Origin: Candidatus Poribacteria bacterium
GTDB taxonomy: Bacteria; Poribacteria; WGA-4E; WGA-3G
Assembly: GCA_022394775.1 (NCBI GenBank)
Contig: JAGFCB010000037.1
Location: 1-63,502, forward strand
Reading direction: 5' to 3'
Length of the DNA: 63,502 bases
Shown here: positions 35,307 through 43,854 of the stretch, piece by piece
Position numbering within the stretch: the first letter of the stretch is position 1
Layout of the letters: every line of letters starts with the position of its first letter
The notes under the pieces: model-generated
Database searches by the model: none
Told to the model about the DNA's origin: nothing
What the model saw: the letters and a program-made list of their open reading frames with translations, nothing else
Translations under genes and position numbers: made by a program

Positions 35307-36302
35307 ATGAAATTGCTTCAGGTGAACGATCTTAGAAAGTATTTCCCTATACAGAAAGGGATCTTCCAACGCACCGTCGGCTATGTAAAAGCAGTAGACG
35401 GAATCAGTTTCGACGTGAATCGTGGTGAAACACTCGGTCTCGTCGGTGAAAGCGGTTGTGGAAAGACGACTGCTGGACGCTGTCTACTTCGATTGATACC
35501 GCCGACAAGCGGTAGTTTCATTTTCGGTGAAGAACAGGTAGATTTGGCGAAATTAACGCATCAGGAGATGCGTCCTTTTCGTAGACGCATCCAGATGATC
35601 TTCCAAGACCCACACGCCTCACTCAACCCACGGATGACGGTGGCAGATATCGTCGGGGAGCCGATGCGCGTCAATCGTATCGAAAAAGGGGCAGCACTTC
35701 AAGATCGGATTGTAGAACTGCTGGAGTCTGTTGGTTTAAGATCACAAGATATGCGCCGCTACCCACACGCCTTTAGTGGTGGTCAGCGCCAGCGCATCGG
35801 TATCGCGCGCGCGTTAGCACTCCAACCCGAACTCATCGTCGCAGATGAACCCGTATCGGCGTTAGATGTCTCTGTCCAAGCGCAAATCCTTAATCTTTTG
35901 GCAGAGCTCCGAGAAGAATTCAATCTCTCTTATATCTTTATCGCACACGATCTCAGCGTCGTTGAACACATTAGTGACCGCGTTGCAGTTATGTATCTCG
36001 GCAAAATTGTCGAGATTAGCGATGCTGAAACGCTCTACGAATCGCCGAAGCACCCTTATACAGAAGCGTTAATATCCGCTGTGCCGCTCCCAGACCCCAA
36101 TGCGCAGCGGAAACGTGAACATATCCGCCTTGAGGGGGATGTGCCGGATCCGTCACAACCGCCGACTGGGTGCTATTTTCATCCAAGATGCCGTTACGCA
36201 ACCGATATATGTAGACAGGAAACCCCGGAACTCCGAGAGGTTTCGCAGGGTGTTCAGGTGGCATGTCATCACAGTGATACATTGGAGTTACAGGGAGTTT
36301 AG
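35307..36302 (+). CDS. dppF: oligopeptide/dipeptide ABC transporter ATPase (OppF/DppF)
   Basis: A 331 aa ATPase and the second nucleotide-binding subunit of the importer. Walker A is [10 protein letters not shown]-loop [13 protein letters not shown], signature [15 protein letters not shown], Walker [12 protein letters not shown] and switch [11 protein letters not shown]. The C-terminal [12 protein letters not shown] and [14 protein letters not shown] extension is typical of OppF/DppF. It starts right after an intergenic repeat that supplies an AAGG ribosome site. The binding-protein gene follows five bases later. Confidence 0.9.
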   Translation: MKLLQVNDLRKYFPIQKGIFQRTVGYVKAVDGISFDVNRGETLGLVGESGCGKTTAGRCLLRLIPPTSGSFIFGEEQVDLAKLTHQEMRPFRRRIQMIFQDPHASLNPRMTVADIVGEPMRVNRIEKGAALQDRIVELLESVGLRSQDMRRYPHAFSGGQRQRIGIARALALQPELIVADEPVSALDVSVQAQILNLLAELREEFNLSYIFIAHDLSVVEHISDRVAVMYLGKIVEISDAETLYESPKHPYTEALISAVPLPDPNAQRKREHIRLEGDVPDPSQPPTGCYFHPRCRYATDICRQETPELREVSQGVQVACHHSDTLELQGV

Positions 36303-36307
36303 CAGCA

Positions 36308-38260
36308 ATGTCGAAGGAAAAAATATCTCAGATTACGATCTGGCGTCTCATTAAAGGCTTGTTGATCTTGCTGATTTTCAGTACCGGATGTTCTGGGAAC
36401 CCGTTAGAAGATTTCTCCGATTTTCCACGCGGGGTTGAGGCGAAAGAGGCGCCGATGTGGGCAAAACGGGTCGCAGCAGGCAAATTGCCGCCGCTTACGG
36501 AACGGCTCCCAGAAAATCCACTCGTCGCCAAAACCGATTTTGACGGGTATGAAGCGCCTGGTCCCTATGGCGGAACGTGGCACCGGTTCCATACACATCC
36601 AGATTTAGGGACATGGAAGATGACGGCAGGCTATGCACCCCTCATCCGATGGAAGTTTGATGCCTCCGGTTTGGAACCCGGTCTTGCTGAATCGTGGGAA
36701 TTTAACGAAGACGGCAGTATGTTAACACTGCATCTCCGTAAAGGTGTCAAATGGTCGGATGGACATCCTTATACTTCTGCTTCGTTCGCTTACTATTACG
36801 ATCTCTGTCTTGATGAACGGCACAAATACAGTCCGCCTGTCTGGTGCAAGGTTAACGGCATCCCGATGGAGGTCGAAACCCCTGATGACCACACAATTGT
36901 GATGAAATTCGCAGGTCCCAACTGGCTCGTACCGCTTTGGTTGGCGACAGGTTTTTGGTGGTGCAATCAATATAACATCCCAGAGCACCACATGCAGCAG
37001 TACCATCCGGACCACAATCCCAAATATGACGATTTCATCCGATTTGAGAAAGAAAATATCCCGCACCAGAATCCAGAGCGCCCGACGTTGTGGCCCTGGC
37101 GGGTGACAAAATATGAAAAGGGTGGCTTCCGGGTCGAACTTGAACGAAATCCGTATTACTACGTTGTTGATACACTCGGCAGACAACTCCCTTACATTGA
37201 CAAGGTCAAAACCTCCTTAATCCCTGAACCTCAAGTTCGTGTGCTTAAAATCCTTGCAGGTGAAATTGATTGCCAATATCGCGGGATGGAACTCCGAGAT
37301 CTCGCGCTCTATCTGAAAGGAGAAAAGAAGGGAAACTATAAGGTCAGACGCTGGAAAAGCACTGCCGGTGCCCAACCCGCTATTCTGATTAATTGGACCG
37401 CGCCTGACCCGGTGTTAAGAAAAATTATCCGCGACCAGCGGTTCCGCAAGGCACTCGCTTATGGTATTGACCGCGTGAAATGTAATGAAATCGCATGGCG
37501 CGGGTTGCTGGAACCACAGGCAGCGACTGTCAGCCAAGAGGGGTGGCACTTCGCCGATGAAGATGGACAGACACTCTTTGAAGAGTGGAAGCGCGCTGAC
37601 GCAGACTTTGATATCGATGCGGGAAACCGACTCTTAGATGAAATGGGGCTTACAGAGCGTGATAAGGACGGTTATAGACTGCGTTCAGATGGCAAACGGA
37701 TTGAAATACTCATGGACGTACCGAGTTCTAACCTTAACAGCCAAGAGAACGACATCGGGTTGATTATTCAAGAGGGGTGGGAGCAGCTCGGTTTAGAGAC
37801 GTTGCTCTATACACCGCCGGGCGCCGAATTAAGCCTACGTCGCACGCTCGGCAAATTCACAATCAGCATGCACGGTGAAGCGGAAATGGATCTCTTTACT
37901 TATCCCGATTGGGTGTTTCCGACACTCCCGAAGTACTGGCATCCCAAAGTCGGAAAGTGGTATGAAACCGGCGGTGAAAAGGGTGAGCCTGCTACTGGAC
38001 CGCTAAAGAAGCTGCTCGACTTATACGATGCGATTAAGCGCGAACCCGATGAAAAACAGCGACATCAATATGTTCGGGATGCAGTCAGGATTCACATCGA
38101 CGAGGGACCGTTTCATCTCGGTTCCGCAGCACGTTCGCCGTCGCTTTTGGTCGTTGCGAACCATTTTCACAACGTGCCAAATGATGGCATTTTAGGTCCG
38201 TGGGCAATCGTTACACCAGCGACACATTACCCTGAGCAGTGTTGGATATCTAAGGAATAG
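36308..38260 (+). CDS. peptide-binding lipoprotein of the ABC importer (SBP_bac_5)
   Basis: A 650 aa solute-binding lipoprotein. The signal peptide ends in the lipobox FSTGC (Cys about residue 28). The body has family 5 signatures: YAPLIRWKFDASGLEPGLAESWEF, LTLHLRKGVKWSDGHPYT, and LAYGIDR with an Arg-rich strand. At 650 aa it is longer than typical DppA (about 530). It is encoded between the ATPases and the permeases, five bases after dppF. It captures the solute in the periplasm and presents it to the permease. Confidence 0.88.
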   Translation: MSKEKISQITIWRLIKGLLILLIFSTGCSGNPLEDFSDFPRGVEAKEAPMWAKRVAAGKLPPLTERLPENPLVAKTDFDGYEAPGPYGGTWHRFHTHPDLGTWKMTAGYAPLIRWKFDASGLEPGLAESWEFNEDGSMLTLHLRKGVKWSDGHPYTSASFAYYYDLCLDERHKYSPPVWCKVNGIPMEVETPDDHTIVMKFAGPNWLVPLWLATGFWWCNQYNIPEHHMQQYHPDHNPKYDDFIRFEKENIPHQNPERPTLWPWRVTKYEKGGFRVELERNPYYYVVDTLGRQLPYIDKVKTSLIPEPQVRVLKILAGEIDCQYRGMELRDLALYLKGEKKGNYKVRRWKSTAGAQPAILINWTAPDPVLRKIIRDQRFRKALAYGIDRVKCNEIAWRGLLEPQAATVSQEGWHFADEDGQTLFEEWKRADADFDIDAGNRLLDEMGLTERDKDGYRLRSDGKRIEILMDVPSSNLNSQENDIGLIIQEGWEQLGLETLLYTPPGAELSLRRTLGKFTISMHGEAEMDLFTYPDWVFPTLPKYWHPKVGKWYETGGEKGEPATGPLKKLLDLYDAIKREPDEKQRHQYVRDAVRIHIDEGPFHLGSAARSPSLLVVANHFHNVPNDGILGPWAIVTPATHYPEQCWISKE

Positions 38261-38263
38261 TTG

Positions 38264-38300
38264 TCAGTTTTCGGTTATCAGTTATCAGTTAAGAGGTTTC
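38264..38300. repeat. GTTGTCAGTTTTCGGTTATCAG-type repeat
   Basis: The short palindromic vocabulary seen elsewhere (GTTATCAGTTATCAGTT) lies just after the lipoprotein gene. The gap to the permease is 191 nt. Confidence 0.45.
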
Positions 38301-38451
38301 CTATAACAGTTTATTCCTCTCTGGAATATTCTAAGTTCGGGAAAATTGTCACAAAAGAGCCTTTTCAACCGACAACTCTCACTGCGAGGTAAACCGAAAG
38401 ATTTTTTGTAGAAAAATCGTACTGAAAACTGTAAAAAAAGGAGATACACCC

Positions 38452-39438
38452 ATAATTACCTATATCATTCGCCGATGTCTCATCGCTGTTCCGACACTTC
38501 TGGCGATTTCTATTATCTCTTTTATCATCATCCAACTACCACAAGGCGATTATCTTGACCGCGAAATCCAACGGTTAGAAGAGGAATTCGGCGATAGCAG
38601 CTCGCTGGCACAAGTCGAGGAATTGCGTGAACGCTACGGGTTGAACGCGCCCTTATGGAAACGCTATCTCATCTGGATAAGCGGTTTTGTTCGCGGTAAC
38701 TTCGGCGAGTCGTTTGAGTATAAACGCGAAGTCGATGAACTGATATGGGATCGGATCGCCTTTACGCTTATTATTTCTGTCGGATCGCTCATCTTCACCT
38801 ATATTGTCGCTATCCCGCTCGGAATTTATTCCGCCACGCACCAATACAAATGGTCAGACCACTTCCTCACTTTCCTCAGTTTTGTCGGAATGTCAATACC
38901 GGCGTTCCTCTTGGCACTCTCGTTGATGGTGTTTGCGTTTGAAATCTTTGACGTTCCGTTATTCGGGTTATTCTCGGCTTACTATGAGGGCGCGCCTTGG
39001 ACATGGGGCAAACTCGGTGATCTTTTCAAACACCTCTGGATTCCAGTAATTGTTGTCGGTATTAACGGCACGGCGAGTTTAATGCGTATCATGCGCGGCA
39101 ATCTGCTCGATGTATTAGGGCAGCCGTTTGTTCAGACAGCACGCGCAAAGGGGCTTAAAGAAATCGTCGTCGTGAGTAAGCACGCGGTGCGAATTGCGAT
39201 TAATCCACTCATCAGTATTTTAGGGATGAGCCTGCCCGGTATCCTCTCCGGTTCAGCGATCGTCTCAATCGTATTGGGATTGCCGACAGTCGGACCGATT
39301 CTCTTAAACAGCTTGTTGAACGAGGACATCTACCTTGCCGGCACGCTGATTATGATGTTAAGTCTCCTTTTGGTTATCGGTAACCTGATCGCAGATATAG
39401 CCCTTGCTTGGGTAGATCCGAGGATTCGCTATGAATGA
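38452..39438 (+). CDS. dppB: peptide ABC transporter permease (OppB/DppB), ATA start
   Basis: A 328 aa permease when read from ATA 38452. The product then opens ITYIIRRCLIAVPTLLAISIISFIII, the first transmembrane helix always present in this family. AAAGGAGA sits eight bases before the ATA. The first in-frame ATG (38623) would delete this helix. Further features are GLNAPLWKRYLIWISGFVRGNFGESF, six helices in all, and the EAA loop (ARAKGLKEIVVVSKHAVRIAINPLI). ATA may be a true rare start or a G-to-A error. It pairs with the permease at 39585. Confidence 0.85.
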   Translation: MITYIIRRCLIAVPTLLAISIISFIIIQLPQGDYLDREIQRLEEEFGDSSSLAQVEELRERYGLNAPLWKRYLIWISGFVRGNFGESFEYKREVDELIWDRIAFTLIISVGSLIFTYIVAIPLGIYSATHQYKWSDHFLTFLSFVGMSIPAFLLALSLMVFAFEIFDVPLFGLFSAYYEGAPWTWGKLGDLFKHLWIPVIVVGINGTASLMRIMRGNLLDVLGQPFVQTARAKGLKEIVVVSKHAVRIAINPLISILGMSLPGILSGSAIVSIVLGLPTVGPILLNSLLNEDIYLAGTLIMMLSLLLVIGNLIADIALAWVDPRIRYE

Positions 39439-39584
39439 TTTTTAATTTACCTTGCGGTTGAATGAAGTGAGTTTGGTATTTAACGTTCTATTGTGTAACC
39501 CGCTCTCCATTTCATTACGAGCTACGTTTTGGTTTTTTTCATCGGAAAAGAAAAATCGGAGCAGAAACCCAATATTTAAAAAAT
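39439..39584 (-). repeat. 146 bp intergenic repeat, inverted copy
   Basis: It starts at the base after the dppB stop (TTTTTAATTTACCTTGCGGTT, the complement of the 35 kb repeat end) and ends with CCCAATATTTAAAAAAT directly before the dppC ATG. CTCCATTTCATTACGAGCTAC matches the complement of 57395-57420. It fills the whole gap between the two permeases. Confidence 0.6.
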
Positions 39585-40679
39585 ATGAAATCTACAATTG
39601 AGATAACAGAAGAAGTTGCGGGTGCAGACGACCCTTGGACAGATGGCGGACAACTGAGTTACCGTCAACTGATATGGCGGCGGTTCCGTAAGAATCGGAT
39701 GGGTGTTATCGCGGGTGCTCTTTTGCTGCTTTTTTATATCCTCGCTATTGGCGCAGACTTCTTCGCTCCGTATCACTACAACGAGATCAACATGCGGTTG
39801 CGGCACGTCCCACCGCAACGTCTCCATTTTTCATTCTCAGATGGATTCTATGTTCACGGTTTGAAATCTGTCCGCAACTCAGAAAGCCTTGAGTTGGAAT
39901 TCACCAAAGATCTGATGCAACGCCACCGTGTTGAATTCTTTTTCAAGGATGCGAAGGGCAGAAGACATCTCTTTAGTTCCGCCGGTCCCATGTTCCTGTT
40001 AGGCACCGATCGGATGGGACGCGACCTACTTTCACGAATTATGTACGGGGCGCGCGTCTCGATGACGCTCGGCTTAGTCGGTGTCTTGTTGAGCATCGTT
40101 CTCGGTTCTATCCTCGGCACTATATCTGGATACTGGGGCGGATGGGTAGATAACTTGATCCAACGTATTATTGAGATCCTTTCAGCGTTCCCTGACATCC
40201 CATTGTGGATGGCGCTCGGTGCAGCGCTACCACCCGGCTGGTCGAGCATCCAAATCTACTTCGGTATCACGATTATTTTGTCGATTATCCGTTGGGGTGG
40301 ATTGGCACGCCAGGTACGTGGAAAGGTCTTGGCATATCGGGAAAGTGACTTCGTTATGGCGGCGCGTGCCGCTGGTGCCGGGCATTGGCATATCATCACA
40401 AAACATCTGCTACCCGGATGTTACAGCCATATCATCGTTATCGCCACACTCGCGATCCCGGGTATGATTTTAGGGGAGACCGCACTCAGTTTCTTAGGAT
40501 TGGGTATCCGTCCGCCAATGACGAGTTGGGGGGTGTTGTTAGAAGAGGCACAGCGTGTCACCGTTCTGCTCCACTACCCGTGGCTCATCTTCCCAGCTTT
40601 GCCTGTGCTTGTTGTTGTCATCGCCTTTAACTTCTTAGGAGATGCCCTCCGCGATGCCGCAGACCCATACTCAGATTAA
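39585..40679 (+). CDS. dppC: peptide ABC transporter permease (OppC/DppC)
   Basis: A 364 aa permease. The N-terminal OppC_N segment (WRRFRKNRMGVIAGALLLLFYILAI) gives helix 1. A periplasmic insert of about 90 residues follows (FSFSDGFYVHGLKSVRNS), then LGTDRMGRDLLSRIMYGARVS and the typical GAALPPGWSS and EAA loop (AARAAGAGHWHIITKHLLPG). It joins OppB to form the channel. No Shine-Dalgarno is visible because an intergenic repeat ends at the ATG. The operon order is complete: two ATPases, binding protein, two permeases. Confidence 0.9.
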   Translation: MKSTIEITEEVAGADDPWTDGGQLSYRQLIWRRFRKNRMGVIAGALLLLFYILAIGADFFAPYHYNEINMRLRHVPPQRLHFSFSDGFYVHGLKSVRNSESLELEFTKDLMQRHRVEFFFKDAKGRRHLFSSAGPMFLLGTDRMGRDLLSRIMYGARVSMTLGLVGVLLSIVLGSILGTISGYWGGWVDNLIQRIIEILSAFPDIPLWMALGAALPPGWSSIQIYFGITIILSIIRWGGLARQVRGKVLAYRESDFVMAARAAGAGHWHIITKHLLPGCYSHIIVIATLAIPGMILGETALSFLGLGIRPPMTSWGVLLEEAQRVTVLLHYPWLIFPALPVLVVVIAFNFLGDALRDAADPYSD

Positions 40680-40683
40680 AAAT

Positions 40684-40806
40684 GGTTGTCAGTTATCAGT
40701 ACGGTTTGCCTCGCAGTGAGAGTTAAAGAGGGTTGTGGCAGTGTTAGCCAACATTCCAGCCACAAGTTGTTAACCGAAAACCGAGAACTAACAACTAACA
40801 ACGAAT
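40684..40806. repeat. palindromic intergenic repeat region
   Basis: GGTTGTCAGTTATCAGT at the left, AACTAACAACTAACAACG at the right and TTGTGGCAGTGTTAGCC between belong to the GTTATCAG family. It lies between dppC and the SDR gene. Confidence 0.45.
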
Positions 40807-40821
40807 AAAAAAGGAAAAAAC

Positions 40822-41652
40822 ATGCCAACAAATATGGATATTGGATTTTTCGCAACAGACGTTTCATTCACAGACAAATCCGCAATCGTAACCGGTTCCA
40901 GTCGCGGCATCGGACGCGCAATTGCTATTGAATTAGCGCGCCAGGGTGCTGACGTGCTTATCAACTACAACCAAAACCGAGATGCTGCCGAATCCGTGCA
41001 GCAAGAGGTAGAGGCACTCGGTAGAAAAGCGGTTATCATCCAAGCCGACATCAGCGACCTTGATTCACACGAAAGACTGCTCGACACCGCACACGATGCC
41101 TTTGGGAAAGTGGACATCCTCATCAACAACGCCGGTATCACCCGCATCGCCGATATTCTTGAGGAGACACCGGAACAGTTCGATCTGATTGTCAATACCA
41201 ACCTCAAGGCGACCCATTTCCTCACGCAGCGCGTCGCAAACTACATGGTAGCAAACGAGGTCCGAGGATGCATCATCTACACGCTCTCGATTTCCGATAC
41301 AGTGGCATCCGACAATCGCACCGCCTACTGTATCTCGAAAGCAGGGTTAGAGATGAGCATGCGCGCCTACGCTGGACGCTTGGCGCAGCATGGTATCAAA
41401 GTGAACGGCATCGCTGCGGGTGTGATTGATACAGACCTTTCACGTGTCCGTATCCCCGATTATGAGGAGGCGGCAGAGAAAGGTTATATCTTCATGGTTC
41501 GTGCAGGCGCGCCTGAAGATGTCGCGCACGCCACCATCTCTGCGATGAAGCTATACGATACCGGCGTAGTTCTCCCGGCTGCCGGTGGCGTGATGACCCC
41601 GTTATTGAATCTTCGGTCTATGGCGGAATTGGATATGAATAAAGAGAAGTAG
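40822..41652 (+). CDS. short-chain dehydrogenase/reductase (FabG-like)
   Basis: A 276 aa SDR. Cofactor motif TGSSRGIGRAIAIELA (about 19-34), NNAG (about 95), catalytic Ser in LSISDT and Tyr-x-x-x-Lys in AYCISKAG. The classical SDR order is intact. NADP(H) is plausible from the Ser-Arg after the first Gly. AAGGAAAA precedes ATG 40822. The substrate is unknown, with 3-oxoacyl-ACP reductase and various sugar or alcohol dehydrogenases as options. It is transcribed in the same direction as the importer but separated by a repeat. Confidence 0.88.
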   Translation: MPTNMDIGFFATDVSFTDKSAIVTGSSRGIGRAIAIELARQGADVLINYNQNRDAAESVQQEVEALGRKAVIIQADISDLDSHERLLDTAHDAFGKVDILINNAGITRIADILEETPEQFDLIVNTNLKATHFLTQRVANYMVANEVRGCIIYTLSISDTVASDNRTAYCISKAGLEMSMRAYAGRLAQHGIKVNGIAAGVIDTDLSRVRIPDYEEAAEKGYIFMVRAGAPEDVAHATISAMKLYDTGVVLPAAGGVMTPLLNLRSMAELDMNKEK

Positions 41653-41716
41653 GGTAGGCTATCTTCCTGCAGACGGACTTTGATGTTAAGAGATTGACTG
41701 AACATCGTTTTCGCAC

Positions 41717-41745
41717 TTGAATTTAAGAGATTTCTGTCTTATAAT
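41717..41745 (+). promoter_or_regulatory. sigma70-type promoter for the STAS-like/PIN pair
   Basis: TTGAAT at 41717-41722, a 17 nt spacer and TATAAT at 41740-41745, 88 nt before the STAS-like gene. Confidence 0.6.
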
Positions 41746-41832
41746 ATCAGAGCAGTCAATTTTGCACCCAGCGACATTTTTCTTAACATTTATAGAGTTT
41801 ATTGATAAAACCCGTTTTTTAGGGAGGTAATC

Positions 41833-42198
41833 ATGTCAGAAAACATTCAAATATCCCTATTTGAAGTCGTGGGCAGCCCTTTTTGTGTCGCCTCTGACGA
41901 CGGGCAGAAGGTTCATAAACACCTTGACGCTGCGTTGAGAGCGAATCAAGCGGTCGTCCTTTCATTTCACAATATTACGGCACTCACAACACCTTTCCTC
42001 ACCGCCGCGATCGGCGAATTGTATGGAACATTCAGTGAAGAAGAAATTCGGTCTCTATTGAAAGTGGAAGATATAGCACCAGACGACCTTGCTTTGCTGG
42101 AATCCGTAGTTCGCGATGTCAAATTATATTTTAAAGACCCCCAAAGATTCAATCAAATATTTCAAGAGGTCTTAGGGGATGACGACGATGAGGTATAA
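41833..42198 (+). CDS. DUF4325-like STAS-type protein
   Basis: A 121 aa protein resembling DUF4325 (STAS-like) domains: a buried strand AVVLSFHNITALTTPFLTAAIGELYGTF near residues 38-66, typical of STAS folds that bind ligands or partners. An acidic tail (GDDDDEV) ends the protein. AGGGAGGT is a strong Shine-Dalgarno. It overlaps the PIN gene by 20 bases, so the two are coupled. Such a pair looks like a regulator with a PIN RNase. Family assignment is by motif and length, with moderate certainty. Confidence 0.65.
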   Translation: MSENIQISLFEVVGSPFCVASDDGQKVHKHLDAALRANQAVVLSFHNITALTTPFLTAAIGELYGTFSEEEIRSLLKVEDIAPDDLALLESVVRDVKLYFKDPQRFNQIFQEVLGDDDDEV

Positions 42199-42721
42199 AA
42201 CAGGTGATATCCGTCACTATAACTTCACCGCACAAGACAAACTGTTTCTGGATGCTAATATCTGGTTATATCTGTACGGTCCGCCGAAACCGAGATCTTA
42301 TTGGAGACCTATCTACGCAAGCGTCTTTAACCGTATGGTGAGAGCAAAAAGCCGAATTTATATTGATGTGCTTGTCGTTTCAGAATTTATTAATGCTTAC
42401 GCTAGGTTGAAATGGAGAGATACCTCGTTCTATCCGAACGCCTTCAAAACTTTTCGCAACAGCCCAGATTTCAAACCAGTGGCTCAAAATATTGCCACTC
42501 ATGTCAAGCAGATTATGAAGCATTGTACACGGATAGAGAATGACTTTTTAACGCTGCCAATGGATACCCTGCTGGCTGATTATATCAGCGGTGATTACGA
42601 CTTCAATGACCAAGTGATGACAAAAATCTGCAAAAACAACGGATTCACTCTAATAACAAACGACAGCGATTTCAAGACTCAGGAAATACCTATTCTCACT
42701 GCGAACGCTAAACTTCTTTAG
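42179..42721 (+). CDS. PIN domain ribonuclease-like protein
   Basis: A 180 aa PIN protein. The acidic catalytic residues are visible: LFLDANIWLYLY (Asp), VVSEFINAYAR (Glu), YDFNDQVMTKIC (Asp) and ITNDSDF (Asp). PIN proteins are Mg-dependent RNases, often toxins. The start ATG 42179 has AAGAGG nine bases upstream; ATG 42188 is an alternative. It overlaps the STAS-like gene by 20 bases. A toxin-antitoxin-like role with an atypical STAS-like antitoxin is an inference. Confidence 0.82.
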   Translation: MTTMRYKTGDIRHYNFTAQDKLFLDANIWLYLYGPPKPRSYWRPIYASVFNRMVRAKSRIYIDVLVVSEFINAYARLKWRDTSFYPNAFKTFRNSPDFKPVAQNIATHVKQIMKHCTRIENDFLTLPMDTLLADYISGDYDFNDQVMTKICKNNGFTLITNDSDFKTQEIPILTANAKLL

Positions 42722-42746
42722 CCAGATAAACATCCCCCCAAACACA

Positions 42747-43673
42747 TTACATAATCCCAATATCCTGTAGTATCGACTTTTTGATTTTACAGATCATCGT
42801 ATACGCCGGATCGAACACGTTGCCCATGTCATACTCTACGGCTTGTCCTAACAAGGTATGTGCTGCGCGTTTCTCCAAGCCGAGTTCATCCAACCAGCGA
42901 AGCAGCTCCGTCGTTGCGTGTTGCACCGCCTGATCCAACGGTCGCGCATTGCCTACTGTCAGGATATAGTCGTTGTTCTCCGCACGGGGCCAGTTGATGC
43001 TCTTGCCTTTCAGGACTTCAACCGTAAACTGCACATCAAAAGAGATTTCAATGCCAGTGCCGACGATTTCGCCATCACCCTGTACGGCATGTCCGTCACC
43101 AAGAAAAAAGAGCGCGCCGGGGACAAAGACAGGAAAGTAGACGGTAACACCCTCCTTAAAACCGCGATAATCCATATTACCGCCGTGTGTAGAGGAAGTC
43201 GCTGTCGAGATCGCTTGCCCACGGGGCGGTGCGACACCGAAACATCCGACCATCGGCTCAAGGGGGAGCGTGAGTTTACCCAACTGCGTCTCAGGGGTCA
43301 TCAACGTTGCTGTCCACTGCTCCACATCCACATGCCACTCTGCGAGACCACGATCACCTTCCGGCATCTCGGACGCTGCATAGCTTGGATCAAGAACATT
43401 AGCGGCAACAGTCATAGCCGTCCGCCCGATAGAACGATTCGGGACAATCCGATCAAAATGAACGGATAGCGTATCCCAGGGTTCCGCCGATTCAATATAA
43501 AAAGGACCCGTCTGCGGGTTACCCCTCTCGGTTACCTGTACATCATTGGCATCGTAGCCTGCGTTATCCACGGTAGTTGTGAAAACAGTATCGCCACTCT
43601 CAATATGGAGTACCGGTTCGTGTGCACCGATCGCTGTGTGGTAGACTGTCGGTTCAAAGTGATGTGTTGCCAT
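42747..43673 (-). CDS. acetamidase/formamidase family protein
   Basis: A 308 aa protein of the FmdA/AmdA family. It opens with HFEPTVYHTAIGAHEPVLHIESGDTV and has family segments GYDANDVQ, GPFYIESAEPWDTLSV, MVGCFGVAP, THGGNMDYRG and GALFFLGDGHAVQGDGEIVGTG. The family hydrolyses formamide or acetamide to ammonia and acid. ATG 43673 is preceded by GGAGAGGA; an upstream start at 43733 adds an unlikely basic extension. It is divergent from the HtrA-like gene. Confidence 0.88.
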   Translation of the reverse strand: MATHHFEPTVYHTAIGAHEPVLHIESGDTVFTTTVDNAGYDANDVQVTERGNPQTGPFYIESAEPWDTLSVHFDRIVPNRSIGRTAMTVAANVLDPSYAASEMPEGDRGLAEWHVDVEQWTATLMTPETQLGKLTLPLEPMVGCFGVAPPRGQAISTATSSTHGGNMDYRGFKEGVTVYFPVFVPGALFFLGDGHAVQGDGEIVGTGIEISFDVQFTVEVLKGKSINWPRAENNDYILTVGNARPLDQAVQHATTELLRWLDELGLEKRAAHTLLGQAVEYDMGNVFDPAYTMICKIKKSILQDIGIM

Positions 43674-43786
43674 TTTTAAAATTCCTCTCCTGATTTTCAA
43701 GGTGACTGGGCAGTTTTGTGAACAATATACCACATTTGAGCGGTCTCGTCAAGATAAGCATTTGGTTCTGAGTTTCCAAAAAACAT

Positions 43787-43815
43787 TTGACATCCCGAAA
43801 CCGCTGTGCTAAACT
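43787..43815 (+). promoter_or_regulatory. sigma70-type promoter for the HtrA-like gene
   Basis: TTGACA at 43787-43792, a 17 nt spacer and TAAACT at 43810-43815, 39 nt before the protease ATG, in the divergent region shared with the amidase. Confidence 0.65.
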
Positions 43816-43854
43816 CTTAAGAAATTTAAAAAATCCAACCAAAAAGGATACATC

